A stretch of DNA of 54,740 nt from Spirogloea muscicola (Eukaryota; Streptophyta; Zygnematophyceae; Spirogloeales; Spirogloeaceae): NCBI GenBank assembly GCA_009602725.1, contig WELB01000092.1, positions 145,418-200,157 of the forward strand, written 5' to 3'. This document shows, piece after piece, positions 10,649 to 20,467 of this stretch (position 1 is the first letter of the stretch; every line of letters begins with the position of its first letter). The position numbers and the translations under genes are program-made. The notes under the pieces are model-generated. The model was not told the origin of the DNA. It saw nothing but the letters and a program-made list of their open reading frames with translations, and searched no databases.

Positions 10649-12180
10649 TCAGGTCAGCTCAGATAGACATCTGCAGCATGACTTGCAAGCCTCTTGCAAG
10701 TCATTGTGGGCAACCCACACAAATAGAGGCCCTCCGGCCTCCAGACCTTGCAATAAAGCAGAATTGGAGCGCACAATCGGTATGTTGGTTGACGGACCAG
10801 CCATGCCAGCAAGATCAAACAGCTCAAGTGCGTCTGGCTGAATGAGATGACTCGCAGAGGCAAGGGTCAAGCACTCACGCTTGCCCTTGGAATTGCCCTG
10901 GTCCCGGCCCATAGGGCGCTGTGGACGTGGCCGTGAGGAAGAGGGACCTTCCGCCGGGCAGTCCCTGAGCTGATGGCTCGTGGCACCGCACTTGAAGCAG
11001 CCAGCGCCTTCCACCCGCGGCTTGGGGAAGTCGCCTTGGGGTCGAGCGTTCAAGCCGTCCCTTGTGTCGAAACCGCTTCTTGCCTCGCTCTGCATCAAAG
11101 CCGCCTGCCTCCAGCAGGGGAGGCTTGCTCGGACCGGCAATGTCCGGCGTGCTGAGCACCTTGCGGGCGTGCTCCACCATATTGGTGAAGTCCGATTACA
11201 GGTTGCGCCATTGCGGAATCCACCGCGACCCGATTGCGGAAGCGAGTAGGCAGTCCAGCCTTGAATCGCTGGCATTGGTCAATTGGCTTCATGGGCTCGC
11301 TGCGTAGCTTGGACAGCAGCAGACGGAATCGCCGCACCTAGAGCTCAAAGCCCTCGATTCCCTCGCCCCTCATGCGGAGAGCATCCAGCTCATCGCGGGC
11401 GCGCAGCTCTGAGTGTGGGTCGCCAAACGCTGCCGTAAGCGAGCTGCAAAGGAAGTCCCAGCCACCTTACTCCTCGGGCGTAGAGCCCTTCTTCAGAGTG
11501 TTCCACCACTCCCGGGGCTCCCCTGAGAGAAAGGTGGCAGCGAGGCGCACGTGTGCTCCCGCGTCCGTGTTGGAGCACACGAACCATTCGTCCATCTCGT
11601 CGAGCCATGGCTGCAACCCTCCCCGATCATCGTGACCGGAGAACTGTCTGGGTGCATGGGCCCTGGCAAGTCCATGCTCAGGGTTGCCGCTGCTCTTGCG
11701 CATCAGATGCAACGAGGCATCCACCTCTCGCATGTGCCGCTGTTCGGCGCGCTGCCGGACGAGGAGGGCGCGCTGCTCCGCGCAGATCCTCGCAAGAAGC
11801 CGGTGTTGAGCTGGGTCTGTCGTAGACTGGGCTGCTGCCAGATCCCAAGTGAGGAGTGCAACGCGTTGCAGGTCCCCAGCCGACAAGCCCTCCTGTCCTC
11901 CATCTCCCAGCTCGATGTGCCCCTCTTGGGCGTGCCCCGCTCGGGCGTGCCCCTCGTGGGCGTGCCCCTCGTGGGCGAGACCCGCTTGGGCGTGCCCCTC
12001 GTGGGCGTGCCCCTCTTGGGCGTGCTCCGCAGCAGCCACTGCCGCAGCAGCTGGCCCTGCAGCAGCCGCTGCCTCAGCAGCCGACCGCTCTGCCTCCCGA
12101 GGAGGGCTCGGCCGCGCACTGGAGGTGTGCGATACCATGCTGGCTGAAGGACACTGAGTGATCAATTCAGGCTCCGACAA
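10649..12180 (-). pseudogene. Family B gag with His-rich repeats and zinc knuckle
   Basis: Structural protein of the element, starting at 12180 on the minus strand. After a Ser/Pro/Ala-rich N-terminus comes an Ala stretch and a run of pentapeptide repeats (GHAHE, GHAQA and variants) at about 11925-12035. A helical region and the gag core follow (WLDEMDEWF, ATFLSGEPREWWNTL, about 11480-11640). A frame break near 11460 leads to the rest of the capsid (FRLLLSKLRSEP, about 11310). A CX2CX4HX4C zinc knuckle (CFKCGATSHQLRDC) lies at about 10960-11000. Order and motifs fit Ty3/gypsy gag. Confidence 0.75.
11925..12035 (-). repeat. 15-bp tandem repeat coding for His-rich pentapeptides
   Basis: About seven degenerate copies of a 15-bp unit (plus-strand core GGGCGTGCCCCTCGT). 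On the minus strand they encode GHA-x-E/A pentapeptides inside family B gag. It is a coding minisatellite. Confidence 0.8.
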
Positions 12181-12584
12181 TCAGCAAATCACACACTCCA
12201 TACTGCAATACAGGACATCGAAGACTGGTGCACCAGCGAGCGAGCGAGCAAGGCAGCGCGCAACTCCACACCTCAATCAGCAGGCAGGCAGACAGCCGCA
12301 GATATGACCAGGACCGATGCACACGGTCACTGCTGGCCACACGACTGACCTTACCACACAAAGGCTGCAGGCTCGTCACACCTCAAAAGTAGCGAACGCA
12401 GCAAGTGGTCCTCAAGGATCAGTCGTTCAATCTGGCGTTGGTCGTTGCTGGCTCACTGCGCGAAGATGGCTCCGCACCCGGCGCTCCGCTGACCGCTCAC
12501 GGACCAACGTCTGGCAAGGACTTCATCTTTGACAGAAAAAGGTAAGGCCAGCCCATCAGGGTGATCCTTGCATCATCAGCGGCG

Positions 12585-13031
12585 AGAGGGTGGGGCCCGC
12601 CTCTGGGCGGGCCACTTGCCCGGCAAGCCAGCCCGCCACCTGGCGGGCCAACTTGTCCCAAATAGCCGGTCATATAATGCCAACAGAGCTATGTGGCTTA
12701 ACCAAACGGCTGGTTTATACAACGAGCCTTGGCTGAGACCCTACATAAGTTCGGACCTGGGAAGCTTAAGAGCAGCCTTGCTGCTGCTGCCGCCGCAGCC
12801 GCCGCTGCAGCCTTACGGCAGGGCGGGGAGTCCGTGGCTGCACCCCCTTGGGGGACAGCTGCTGCCCAGGAGGTGGAGTCGCCGCCGGACGGCGGCGCCA
12901 CAGGGCTTGTCTTCCGCTGCGCCTATGAGCTGTGCTTCACTCGTGTAGTGGGTTCGCTCCGAAACCCCAACAGCCGAACATTCCAAGGACGACTCACCCT
13001 AACCGCGTGTGTAGGGGCGAGATTCTTTACA
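12585..13031. repeat. Rearranged LTR family B fragments
   Basis: 12585-12722 matches the right end of the 6820-7363 LTR (on the minus strand, the first ~135 bp of the 5' LTR, starting TGTATAAACC). 12770-13031 matches the right-hand part of the solo LTR at 16990-17237 and ends GAGATTCTTTACA, so it is the other end of an LTR in the opposite orientation. The two pieces form a composite rather than one LTR. Confidence 0.65.
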
Positions 13032-13039
13032 CCCTGCGG

Positions 13040-13170
13040 CTGCCTGCTGCTGTAGACCGCTGCCGCGCGCGGCTCGTTGCCGGCTCTGCTGAGGAGACCT
13101 TGGCGCCGGCCCGCCAGAGGCAAGTCTGCAGCGCGTGCCCAGGAGGTGGAGCTGCTGGGCAAGTCCTCCG
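13040..13170. repeat. Dispersed repeat, second copy at 17860-17990
   Basis: Both copies share CTGCTGTAGACCGCTGC, GCGGCTCGTTGCCGGCTC and GGCAAGTCTGCAGCGCGTG in the same order, and each follows LTR-type sequence. No coding function recognised. Confidence 0.6.
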
Positions 13171-13299
13171 CTATTTCGGAGTGCGTCCTCGTGGCGGGTG
13201 GTTATCCCTGAATCCCCGAGCGAGTGGATCGTAATGAGGACGCATTTGGCACCAACCTGCTTAGGGACCTTACGTGACGAGTGATATCAGAAGAAATCT

Positions 13300-14060
13300 C
13301 GCATCTTGCTGGTCTTTTGTGTGGCTCCAATGATGCAAGGATTTTCTGATTTCTGGCCTGAATATTCATTTCTGAAGTTGAATAGAATGAATAGTACTCG
13401 TGGATCTGCTAGCGGCGGGACGGCTAGTGCGCCACTCTTGCCTGCGGCAATCAATTTTCGGGATTATCTGTTGGCACGAGGCAGTTCACCCCGCCAGCAC
13501 TTCTTGTCAGGTCAGCCACTCACCTGCGTGACCACCTGCGACCAGTGGAATGCTTGTATTTATGGCAAGGCGGTGAAGCTGGTTGTGGCTGGGCGGTGAA
13601 GGCTGATCCAGTCTCCGGGAGCTAGGTTGATTCCCATCCTGTAGTGCCCTTCAGCATCGTGCTCTGCTTTGCTATTTGGAGGTAAGGATTAGCGCGCTGC
13701 CGTGTTTGCCTTTTCTTCTGCACCAGCAGTCCAGCTGTGCCGGTATTCGGAGTATGTGCGATATGCTGTGTATTGGACGCTGACCTGGCCCATCAGTATC
13801 CCTTAGGCACGACATGAATTCGCGCAATCAAGTGCGCGTCCGAGTCCTTCTCGGCCAGCAGGACAACCTGCTTGTGTGTCGCAGCGCACGGAGACGCTAG
13901 CCGACCTGCCGACCCCGACAATACTAGTTGGCTTGTCCCTTGAGGAGACTCCGCGCGTGGTGCGCCTGATGGAGCTCTTTGAGGCAGTGTTCCCTGTAGT
14001 GGGCCCTGTGGTGTCCTCCCTCATGGGGGCGCTGCGTGAGGAAGTAACGTCTAGATAAGT
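13300..14060 (+). other. Weak coding signals, gag-like scrap
   Basis: 13306-13599 is open (starting MLVFCVAPMM) without recognisable motifs. 13876-14058 contains RVVRLMELFEAV, matching the gag scrap at 5400-5440 on the minus strand, so at least this part is family A gag debris. Exons of the downstream phosphatase gene could be hidden here, but none was identified. Confidence 0.3.
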
Positions 14061-14104
14061 CAAGGTATGATTATTTCTTGTAACTCTTTTCCATGGCCGT
14101 CCAG

Positions 14105-14557
14105 GTGCACGTGGCAGACGCGCGGTCGCCATCGGAGCGGCCACCGCCAGCCGGCGACGGCACCACGCACGAGTCCGTCAACGACATGCTCGTGCGCGTC
14201 ACGCAGCTCATGTCAATCCTCGAGACGCAGTACTACAGCGACACGGTCGTCATCGTCGCGCCTGGCTCCGACAACCTCTTAGTGGTGCAGGCGGCGCTTA
14301 CGGGCCTCGAACTCCGCAAGTATCATACTTGTCTTCTTCACTGTCTTATGTTACCTCCACTTCACTTTGCTTGCTAGCTCCCCCAATTAGCTCGCGTCTT
14401 AGCCTTGCTTTCTCACAATGCTCAGGCGACAGTCCGTGGGCTTTCGCATGGCAGTCACGCGAGCTTGGCATTCGCTCCTGGCGAAGTGCGGAAAGCTGAT
14501 ATGAGCGGCACAGTCATCCCGCCAGCAGTGACTGGCTTTGTCTCATTTGGGTCCTGA
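14105..14557 (+). pseudogene. Histidine phosphatase (phosphoglycerate-mutase-like), 3' exons
   Basis: Two exons join in phase. 14105-14319 is preceded by CCAG and followed by a GTATCA donor; 14455-14557 is preceded by GGCAG and ends in TGA at 14555-14557. They encode about 105 residues, including HESVNDMLVRVTQLMSILET, DTVVIVAPGSDNL and LAFAPGEVRKAD. These resemble the C-terminal half of plant and algal proteins annotated as phosphoglycerate mutase family (histidine phosphatase fold; phosphate-ester hydrolysis or transfer). The N-terminal half with the RHG catalytic motif was not found; retroelement sequence lies upstream. I read it as a gene truncated by insertions, although a distant upstream exon cannot be excluded. 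Confidence 0.6.
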
Positions 14558-14559
14558 TG

Positions 14560-14900
14560 GTGGGGAAGAGAAGCCACTAGGACCATCCTCTCAGGCACAC
14601 CCCTGGTCAAAAACTATTCTTCAGGAGAGTATGTCCGGCGCCCGTATCAAATTAAGCACTCAGTACAGGCTCTTAAGCCTGTGCAATGCCAAAAGCTTGT
14701 ACAGACATTGATTGTGGCATGCCACCTGCCAAAAGCTTGGGTGTCTAAGCCTGTATTATGTCGAAAGCTACAATGCAGACCTGATTCTGTGGCATGCCAC
14801 CTGCCAAAAGCTCGAGTGGTTGTGCTATAGTAGCATCAATTTACCCCCGTAGCGCAGATGATGCATGAGCATAAGCAGAAGATGCAAAGAGAGGCCCAAT
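14560..14900. other. No gene seen
   Basis: 3' flank of the phosphatase remnant. It contains three imperfect copies of a CTGCCAAAAGCTTG / GCCAAAAGCTTGTAC motif between about 14680 and 14815, a small local direct repeat. Nothing coding was recognised. Confidence 0.4.
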
Positions 14901-14919
14901 TATTTGTTCACTCCTGTGC

Positions 14920-15300
14920 TTTGTTCAGGGCTGGCCAATCACAACCATCGCCCTCTACTTAAAGAGTCATTCTCTCTCTTTCTGTACTGGCCTCTCACAG
15001 CTGTTGCCTTCCATCAGAAGAGCTGGTTCCTCTGTAGAAGCGCTTTTCTGGCCCCTTCGAACTTTACACTTTTCTCTTATCTGGCATTGACAGCCACAGC
15101 CCTCTCTGGAAAGTCTTTCGCTCTTTAGAAGCAGTACGATGATTGTTAAAAGAATGGCATGAGCCTGCTTGCCTGATGGCACATGAGTAGCATTTTGAGA
15201 CGTCTCTCTCTCACTGGGAGAGCCACTTTCTTTCTCTCCTTTCCGGGCTGGCTTCTCACAGCCCTTGCCCACGTTGGGAGAGCCACTTCATTGAAGACGT
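14920..15300. repeat. LINE-tail type repeats
   Basis: Several copies of the unit GGGCTGGCTTCTCACAGCCC...TTGGGAGAGCCACTT, also seen at 30045-30090, 32855-32910, 36145-36190 and 54190-54270. These units recur next to LINE 3' ends and look like their 3' untranslated tails. Confidence 0.6.
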
Positions 15301-15719
15301 GGTGACGTTGGGCTAAAACGGCGAGAAGCGGCTTCGGACGACGCCAGAGCTCCTGTCGTGCCGCCTCCGTTAGATGAGCGCATCGGGATGTTGAAGACGA
15401 GGGGACCTCAGTCCACGTGGGAGCTATCTCAGCCGACAGATGCGAGGGAAGCGGCGGCTGCAACCGCGCAGGCCTGCCGTACATCTCCCTACCCAAGTTC
15501 CGTTCTGTGGCCTTTCCACCCCCTCGCTTTATATGAGCCCCCTCCTCCCCCACCCCCCCCCCCCTCTCCAGCAGAGGCAACGTGTGCCGTGTGTCCGTGC
15601 CTCTTCCCAGACGTCTCCCCTGCCGCCGCCGCGGCTGCCAGGCCCGCCGAGTTTCCCGCCGCGTTTCCCGCCGGGTTTCTTGAGTGGGGATTCGCTGGCA
15701 GTCCTGGAGTGTGAACGCT

Positions 15720-16290
15720 ATGCGAACACGCACGACACTGCTCGCCCGCGTGTATGCGGAGGAGCAGCGAGTTCGTCGCGGCGATGGGAAACGATGCTTG
15801 TTTCAGGAGCTGGGGCGTGCCCAACCGTGCCACCGCTCCAAGTGTGATGGGCAGGGCAGCCTTTCCGCCTGCTTCCGAAAACTGTAAAAGTGGTTCATAT
15901 CATGCGCGACATCATCAGAATCCCGCGTGGGATCGCGCCTAATATCTCACGGAAGATGCCGCCGCATGCTGGGGAACCGTGAAGTCTTCCTCCACCCCCA
16001 GAGTGTTCAACATTTGGATAAAATCCACCCACTCTTTCACCGCCCTGTAGGGATGTAGAATACACGGAGCTCTACGCCCACGATGACAGCAATATGACGT
16101 GTCGTGGAGTCAAGCCTCTATCTCCAACGGAGCTGGCTTTGTTGTCTCGTCGGAAAACGGGCCACCCCCACGTGAAGTTTGGAGTCGATGGCATTTCTCC
16201 AACAACTATGCTCGTATCTGTAGCTCGTAGCTACATTCTTACTGTTGTAAGTGCCTCGGCATTCGGCGGTGACGTGCCAACAATGTAATT
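15720..16290 (+). pseudogene. Family A-like gag remnant, plus strand
   Basis: Frames with stops encode LGRAQPCHRSKCDGQGSLSA (about 15800-15870), the counterpart of LGRAQPCQPSKFDGQGSLVA in the minus-strand gag at about 21640. A second block (GVKPLSPTELALLSRRKTGH, about 16100-16160) has its counterpart at 20550-20620. Upstream, 15530-15715 is Pro/Ala-rich. This is a decayed gag of a related element in the opposite orientation. Confidence 0.6.
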
Positions 16291-16299
16291 GAAGGCGGC

Positions 16300-17370
16300 T
16301 GGTCGTCCAGCCAATATCATTGTGATCACGCCTCTGCCTCCTGGGTCAGTGTTCTGTTAGAATGGTTTAGTTGAAAAGCCCACTGGTATATTGCAAGCTA
16401 CACTGGTGAATGCACAAATGCCAAAATTCATTGGCAATTATCGGCTGTGCTGCTAGTCAGCACGGGCTTGCCGGGATCCATCAGTCTTGTACGAGGTGGG
16501 CTCCAATGTAGTAAGGCACGCCCAACCCAAGCTGGCCTAGCTGTGGCTTTATGGACGTGGAATTGTGGACTTTGTCATTTGTCGTAAGTATCGTGTGATG
16601 CCTCGGCATTGGTGGCCCCTGCTTTGGTACTTACCTTGTCATATCTCCGCTGTTGGCGGTGCGCCCTTACCCTGGTTTGTGCGTTGGCACACTCCATGTA
16701 ATGGTCCAGCCGTTAAATCAAGCCACACGGCTCTGTTGGCGTTACATGACCGGCCATTTGGGACAAGTGGCTCGCGACCTGGCGGGCTGGCTTGCCGGGC
16801 AAGTGACCCGCCCAGGTGCGGGCCCCGCCCGGCCTAAGATGCCATTGTCAGGATCCACCCGTTCAAGGGAGGATCTTTGGCCCACTGCAAGGCAGGCCAT
16901 GGGGCGACCCGCTCACACCCCTGGAGGGGGGGGCGGCACGGGGAAGCACGAGGAGGCTTGGGCTGAAGCTCGACAGGACTTTCAACTGGTGAAGGCCCGG
17001 AGCAGCCTTGCCGCTGCTCGCCGCTGCAGCCGCCGTCACACTCTGCTGCGGGGCTTGCTGCGCTGGCCTGCGCCCAGGAGGTGGAGTCGCCACCGGACGG
17101 CGGCGCCACAGGGCCTTTCCGCTGCTTTGATGCGCTAGTGCTTTGCCTGTTTAGTGGATTGGTCCCTAAACCCCCTACAGCCGAAATCAATAAGGACAGC
17201 TCTCCCTAATTTCGTGTGTAGGGGCGAGTTCACTACACTCCAGGTACTGGAAGTACTATGGTGCTTGGCACTGAAGTGAGACGAGGACTGTGGTTGGCCG
17301 CCATCCTCATTGACCCAGTGGCCTATGTGGCTCTGGTCATTAGCAACTCGGGGTTAGCTACTTCCAGTGC
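16300..17370. repeat. Dispersed repeat split by a solo LTR
   Basis: 16440-16696 and 17243-17370 together match 4560-4970. The interruption is exactly the solo LTR at 16697-17237 plus one copy of its target duplication, so the empty-site structure can be read directly by comparing the two repeat copies. Confidence 0.65.
16697..17237 (+). mobile_element. Solo LTR, family B, with 5-bp target duplication
   Basis: 541 bp starting TGTAATGGTCC and ending GAGTTCACTACA. It is flanked by CTCCA on both sides (16692-16696 and 17238-17242). It matches the reverse complement of the 3' LTR at 6820-7363. No internal sequence remains, as expected from recombination between the two LTRs of a full element. Confidence 0.9.
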
Positions 17371-18053
17371 AGGTCCGTCTCCAGCAGGCGCCATGCGCCG
17401 AGCATGGCCGCAGCAGTGCATACCGCCAAGCATGGCCGAGGCCGGGCATGGCCGAGCACGGCCGCGGCTGAACATGCCGCCGGGGGCGTCCGGGCCCACG
17501 CATGCCGCCGAGTATGTCTGGCCCGACCATAACAAGCAGGCGAGGCCACCCGGACGGAACGACAACAGAACGAGTGCCAGGGCGGTTCGTATTGTCTGAC
17601 ACGGGGCTAACGGCCAAAAGACCTGTAAGTGTTAAGAACACTGTTTGGGGCTCACAAACCGGGAAACGTAACAGCCATGGCGCCTGCTGGAGACAGCTCG
17701 TGCTTCTCTCGTCAGGCACGCTCCTCGCGCGCGAGCTTTGGGCCGACCCCATCAAACCTAGAGGGAGGGTGGCACGGAGAAGCACTAGACAACTTAAGCA
17801 GTAGAGAGCCTCCGACCGAGGTCGGGGACTCATTGAAGCTCTGAAAGTGGCGCAGCCCTGCTGCTGCTTGCTGCTGTAGACCGCTGCACCGCGCGGCTCG
17901 TTGCCGGCTCGCTTTGGAGTCCTTGGGGGCGTCGTGCTGGAGGCAAGTCTGCAGCGCGTGAACGAGGAGGCGAGGCTGATGCCTAGCGGCACAGGCAATG
18001 GAGTTGAATCAGGTGTTGAAGAGCCTGTTTGGCCAAGTACAAAGGCAAGCACC
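17371..18053. other. Repeat-derived, no gene seen
   Basis: GC-rich with repeated GCATGGCCG-type strings at 17400-17480, a short LTR-like scrap around 17680-17780 (GGTGGCACGGAGAAGCAC), and the repeat shared with 13040-13170 at 17860-17990. No protein family was recognised on either strand. Confidence 0.4.
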
Positions 18054-18816
18054 GTGACGTCCTGCTCCCTACACACGCAGTTTGGGTCAGTACGTCCTCA
18101 TTGGAGTTCGGACCTAGGGGGTTTAGGAACTACCCTCCGACAGATGGGTCGCCAGCGCACATAGCGCACACTCGCGCATATCGCGCAGCGGAAGTCTCAC
18201 CCAGAGGCACCGCCAGAAGGCGGCGACTCTACTGAGGGTCTGGCTTGGTAGCTGTCCCGGGATGGGAGCAGCTATGGCACCTATGGAGAGCCGGCGATGT
18301 TCGCAGCGACGAGCTGCAGCGACGGGTTGAGCAGCAGACAATGGCAGCAGAGCAGTGGCGGCGGCTGCGGCAGCAGGCAAGCAGGGCTGTGCCTGTCTCG
18401 GCGTCACTAGTTCGGCTGATGAGACTGGCCTCGGTCTACTATTTATGGCGTTCCACCTGCCACCCCTCCCCAGAGGGTGTGACGAGGGTAGCCACAAGGT
18501 CCACCCCCGGTGGGGCGGGCCTGACAAGAGGGGATACGAATCCAGGGGACTGGCGCTGCCAGACCATGATTCCTGGAGACTGGTCGCAAAACTCGGGAAT
18601 GGCGCGTGCCACGAAGCAGCGCCTCCCAGACGGAGCTCGACTCCTGGGGACCGGTCGCGACCCCCGAAGAAGGCCACGAGCCCGCGCCGGACGATTGACG
18701 GTCCAGGCCACGTGCACCGCGCCAAAGGAATGCCACGTGCACGCGCGGTACGAAGCCCAGTGGCCTCTCAGAGTTACCGGGACCGTTTGGCACCTTAAAT
18801 GGGAGGGGACGTTACA
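18054..18816. repeat. LTR family A copy
   Basis: Matches 6018-6781 and 22556-23397 along most of its length and ends GGGAGGGGACGTTACA at 18816. No primer-binding site is visible on its left and a foreign integrase fragment starts on its right, so it appears to be a solo or truncated LTR inserted next to, or into, the chromovirus at 18.8-19.9 kb. Confidence 0.65.
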
Positions 18817-18819
18817 GAC

Positions 18820-19927
18820 ACAGCCCTGCTGAGGTCGTGACTATGGATTTGGTCACAGGTCTGCCAAAGACAAGTGCAGGAATGGTGCAATATTTGTCGT
18901 GGTTGATAAGTTGAGTAAGCTGGTGAAAGTTGAAACGATCAAGACTGCCATTTCTGCAGTTGACCTAGCCAAATAGTTATTTCAGTCTGATGTTCAGAAA
19001 ATTTCGTCCTCCAAAGATCATTGTGTCAGATAGAGACCCACATTTTACCAGCCGATTTTGGAAACGAATATTCGAGGCTTTGAGAAGCAAGTTGGGTATG
19101 TCAACGGCGTTTCATCCTCAGACGGATGGCCAGACTGAAAGGGCCAACAGAAAACTTGAAGAAATGCTAAGGTCGGCAGCAAAAGGCAGCAAAGACTGGG
19201 ACGTTCTCCTCAAAGCAGTGGAGATCGCTTACAACAACTCAACCAGCGCTTCGACGGGCTTCACACCATTCTTCCTTAACTATGGGAAGCATCCGAAGGA
19301 TCCTCTGAACTTTGTCAATACTGACCAACAACCCTCGCTCAATTCTGATTGTCAAGCATTCCTACAAACGTTGAAAGAAAACTTGGAGAAGGCAAAACAC
19401 CACACCCGCCATGCGCAGACTAGCCAAAGTCGGCACGCAAACAAGAAAAGGCGGGATATTTCCTATAACGTGGGGGACTTGGTTGTATTGGCCACCAGTA
19501 ATCTCCGATATAAGGGGCTTGATTTTACACCTAAGCTATCACCTCGTTACTCTGGGCCGTTCAAAGTTGTCAAAGTTTGTCTCTCCAAGCACTTATGAAT
19601 TGGAGTTACCATTAGATTGGCAAAAATACGATGAATTTCACATTAGCCAACTTCGTGAGTTCCGGCAAAGTGGCCCTTTGACTTTCCCGGCAAGCTACGA
19701 GACCTCCCATGATTGGGCTTAGTGGTAAAGAGGAATACGAAGTTGACAAGATTGATGGCAGAAGGTCGACAAGTGGGACATGGGTATTCCTTGTTCGATG
19801 GACAGGCTTTGATGAAAGCAATGACTCCTGGGAACCCGCAGAGAGTCATGAGAAGGCGAAGGACTTGGTAAACGCTGATTGTGCTGTGGTCAAGGGAAAA
19901 TGGGCGTGCGAGGACGCAACGCGTTAA
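18820..19927 (+). pseudogene. Chromovirus integrase and chromodomain
   Basis: 3' half of a Ty3/gypsy pol distinct from family B. It starts inside the DDE core (VTMDLVTGLPKTSAG, about 18840-18885). Frame breaks between 18900 and 18990 are followed by a long open frame: IIVSDRDPHFTSRFW with the second Asp, then HPQTDGQTERANRKL with the catalytic Glu, then FFLNYGKHPKDPLN. A frame change near 19590 leads to YELELPLDWQKYDEFHISQL. The last frame (19709-19927) is a chromodomain: EYEVDKIDGRR, FLVRWTGFDESNDSWEP. The 5' part is missing because family A LTR sequence abuts at 18816. Confidence 0.85.
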
Positions 19928-20160
19928 AGGGAGAGCTGTGTAACGAAGTTACACAAATGGAAGATCAACATTATGGGAATAAGAGCTGGAGGGTACTGAG
20001 GAGGCCAACCACCTCACCAGTTGGGCGAAAGACGTTTAATAAAGCGCAAACCTGAATAACGGCGCGCGACGATCTGGAATGCCAGTGCGCGACGGCGACA
20101 AAGCCATATTTCGGAATCTAGACTTCTAAAATTAGAAGTCTACCTAGTGTTAGTGTTAGG
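19924..20160 (+). repeat. Putative polypurine tract and start of a 3' LTR
   Basis: Right after the chromodomain stop the purine run AAAGGGAGAG is followed by TGTGTAACGAAGTTACACA, where a 3' LTR would begin. The GTGTAAC/GTTACAC pair is a small inverted repeat. The far end of this LTR was not identified. At 20119-20142 there is a perfect 11-bp inverted repeat with a 2-base centre (TAGACTTCTAA arm), possibly a processing or terminator hairpin. Confidence 0.4.
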
Positions 20161-20467
20161 CACGGGTCCCTGCAATCGGCGGCGACTCCAGCGGCGGAGG
20201 CGCCGGCCACGGGTGGATATTCTGTGAGGGCTTGTAGCAAGTGACCAAACGCTCAATAATCCCATGAGGCCGGAGGCAGGGCTCCGCAAAAAGCTGGATG
20301 GGTCTATAAGGGGAGAAGCAGCCGAGATTGGCCCCCTCCCAGACGCTTGTGTTCCAGATTGTTTGCGCTTCAACCGTTGGCTTATTGCCTTGTTTAACCC
20401 ATTGATTACTTTGGCTCCGACCTTTGCTTTGCGACACCAACGCCTCGTCCTTAGGGCTTGACGAACC
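20161..20467. other. No gene seen
   Basis: The interval between the chromovirus 3' end and the truncated family A gag. No protein family, LTR end or RNA gene was recognised. Confidence 0.3.

Larger units (their letters stand above)
6820..12722 (-). mobile_element. Family B gypsy chromovirus, degraded
   Basis: A minus-strand Ty3/gypsy element. From right to left: LTR start fragment (12585-12722), gag (10649-12180), protease (9758-10400), RT/RNase H (8774-9866), integrase with chromodomain (7433-8761), a purine-rich tract (about 7364-7385) and a full 544-bp 3' LTR (6820-7363). The gene order with chromodomain after integrase is that of chromoviruses. Several frameshifts, a lost RT core, a doubtful protease site and a truncated 5' LTR show it is non-autonomous. 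Confidence 0.8.

Noticed and set aside
20119-20142. Perfect 24-base palindrome as an intrinsic terminator
   Set aside because: No oligo-T run follows and the context is a eukaryotic retroelement LTR; kept only as a note within the LTR entry.
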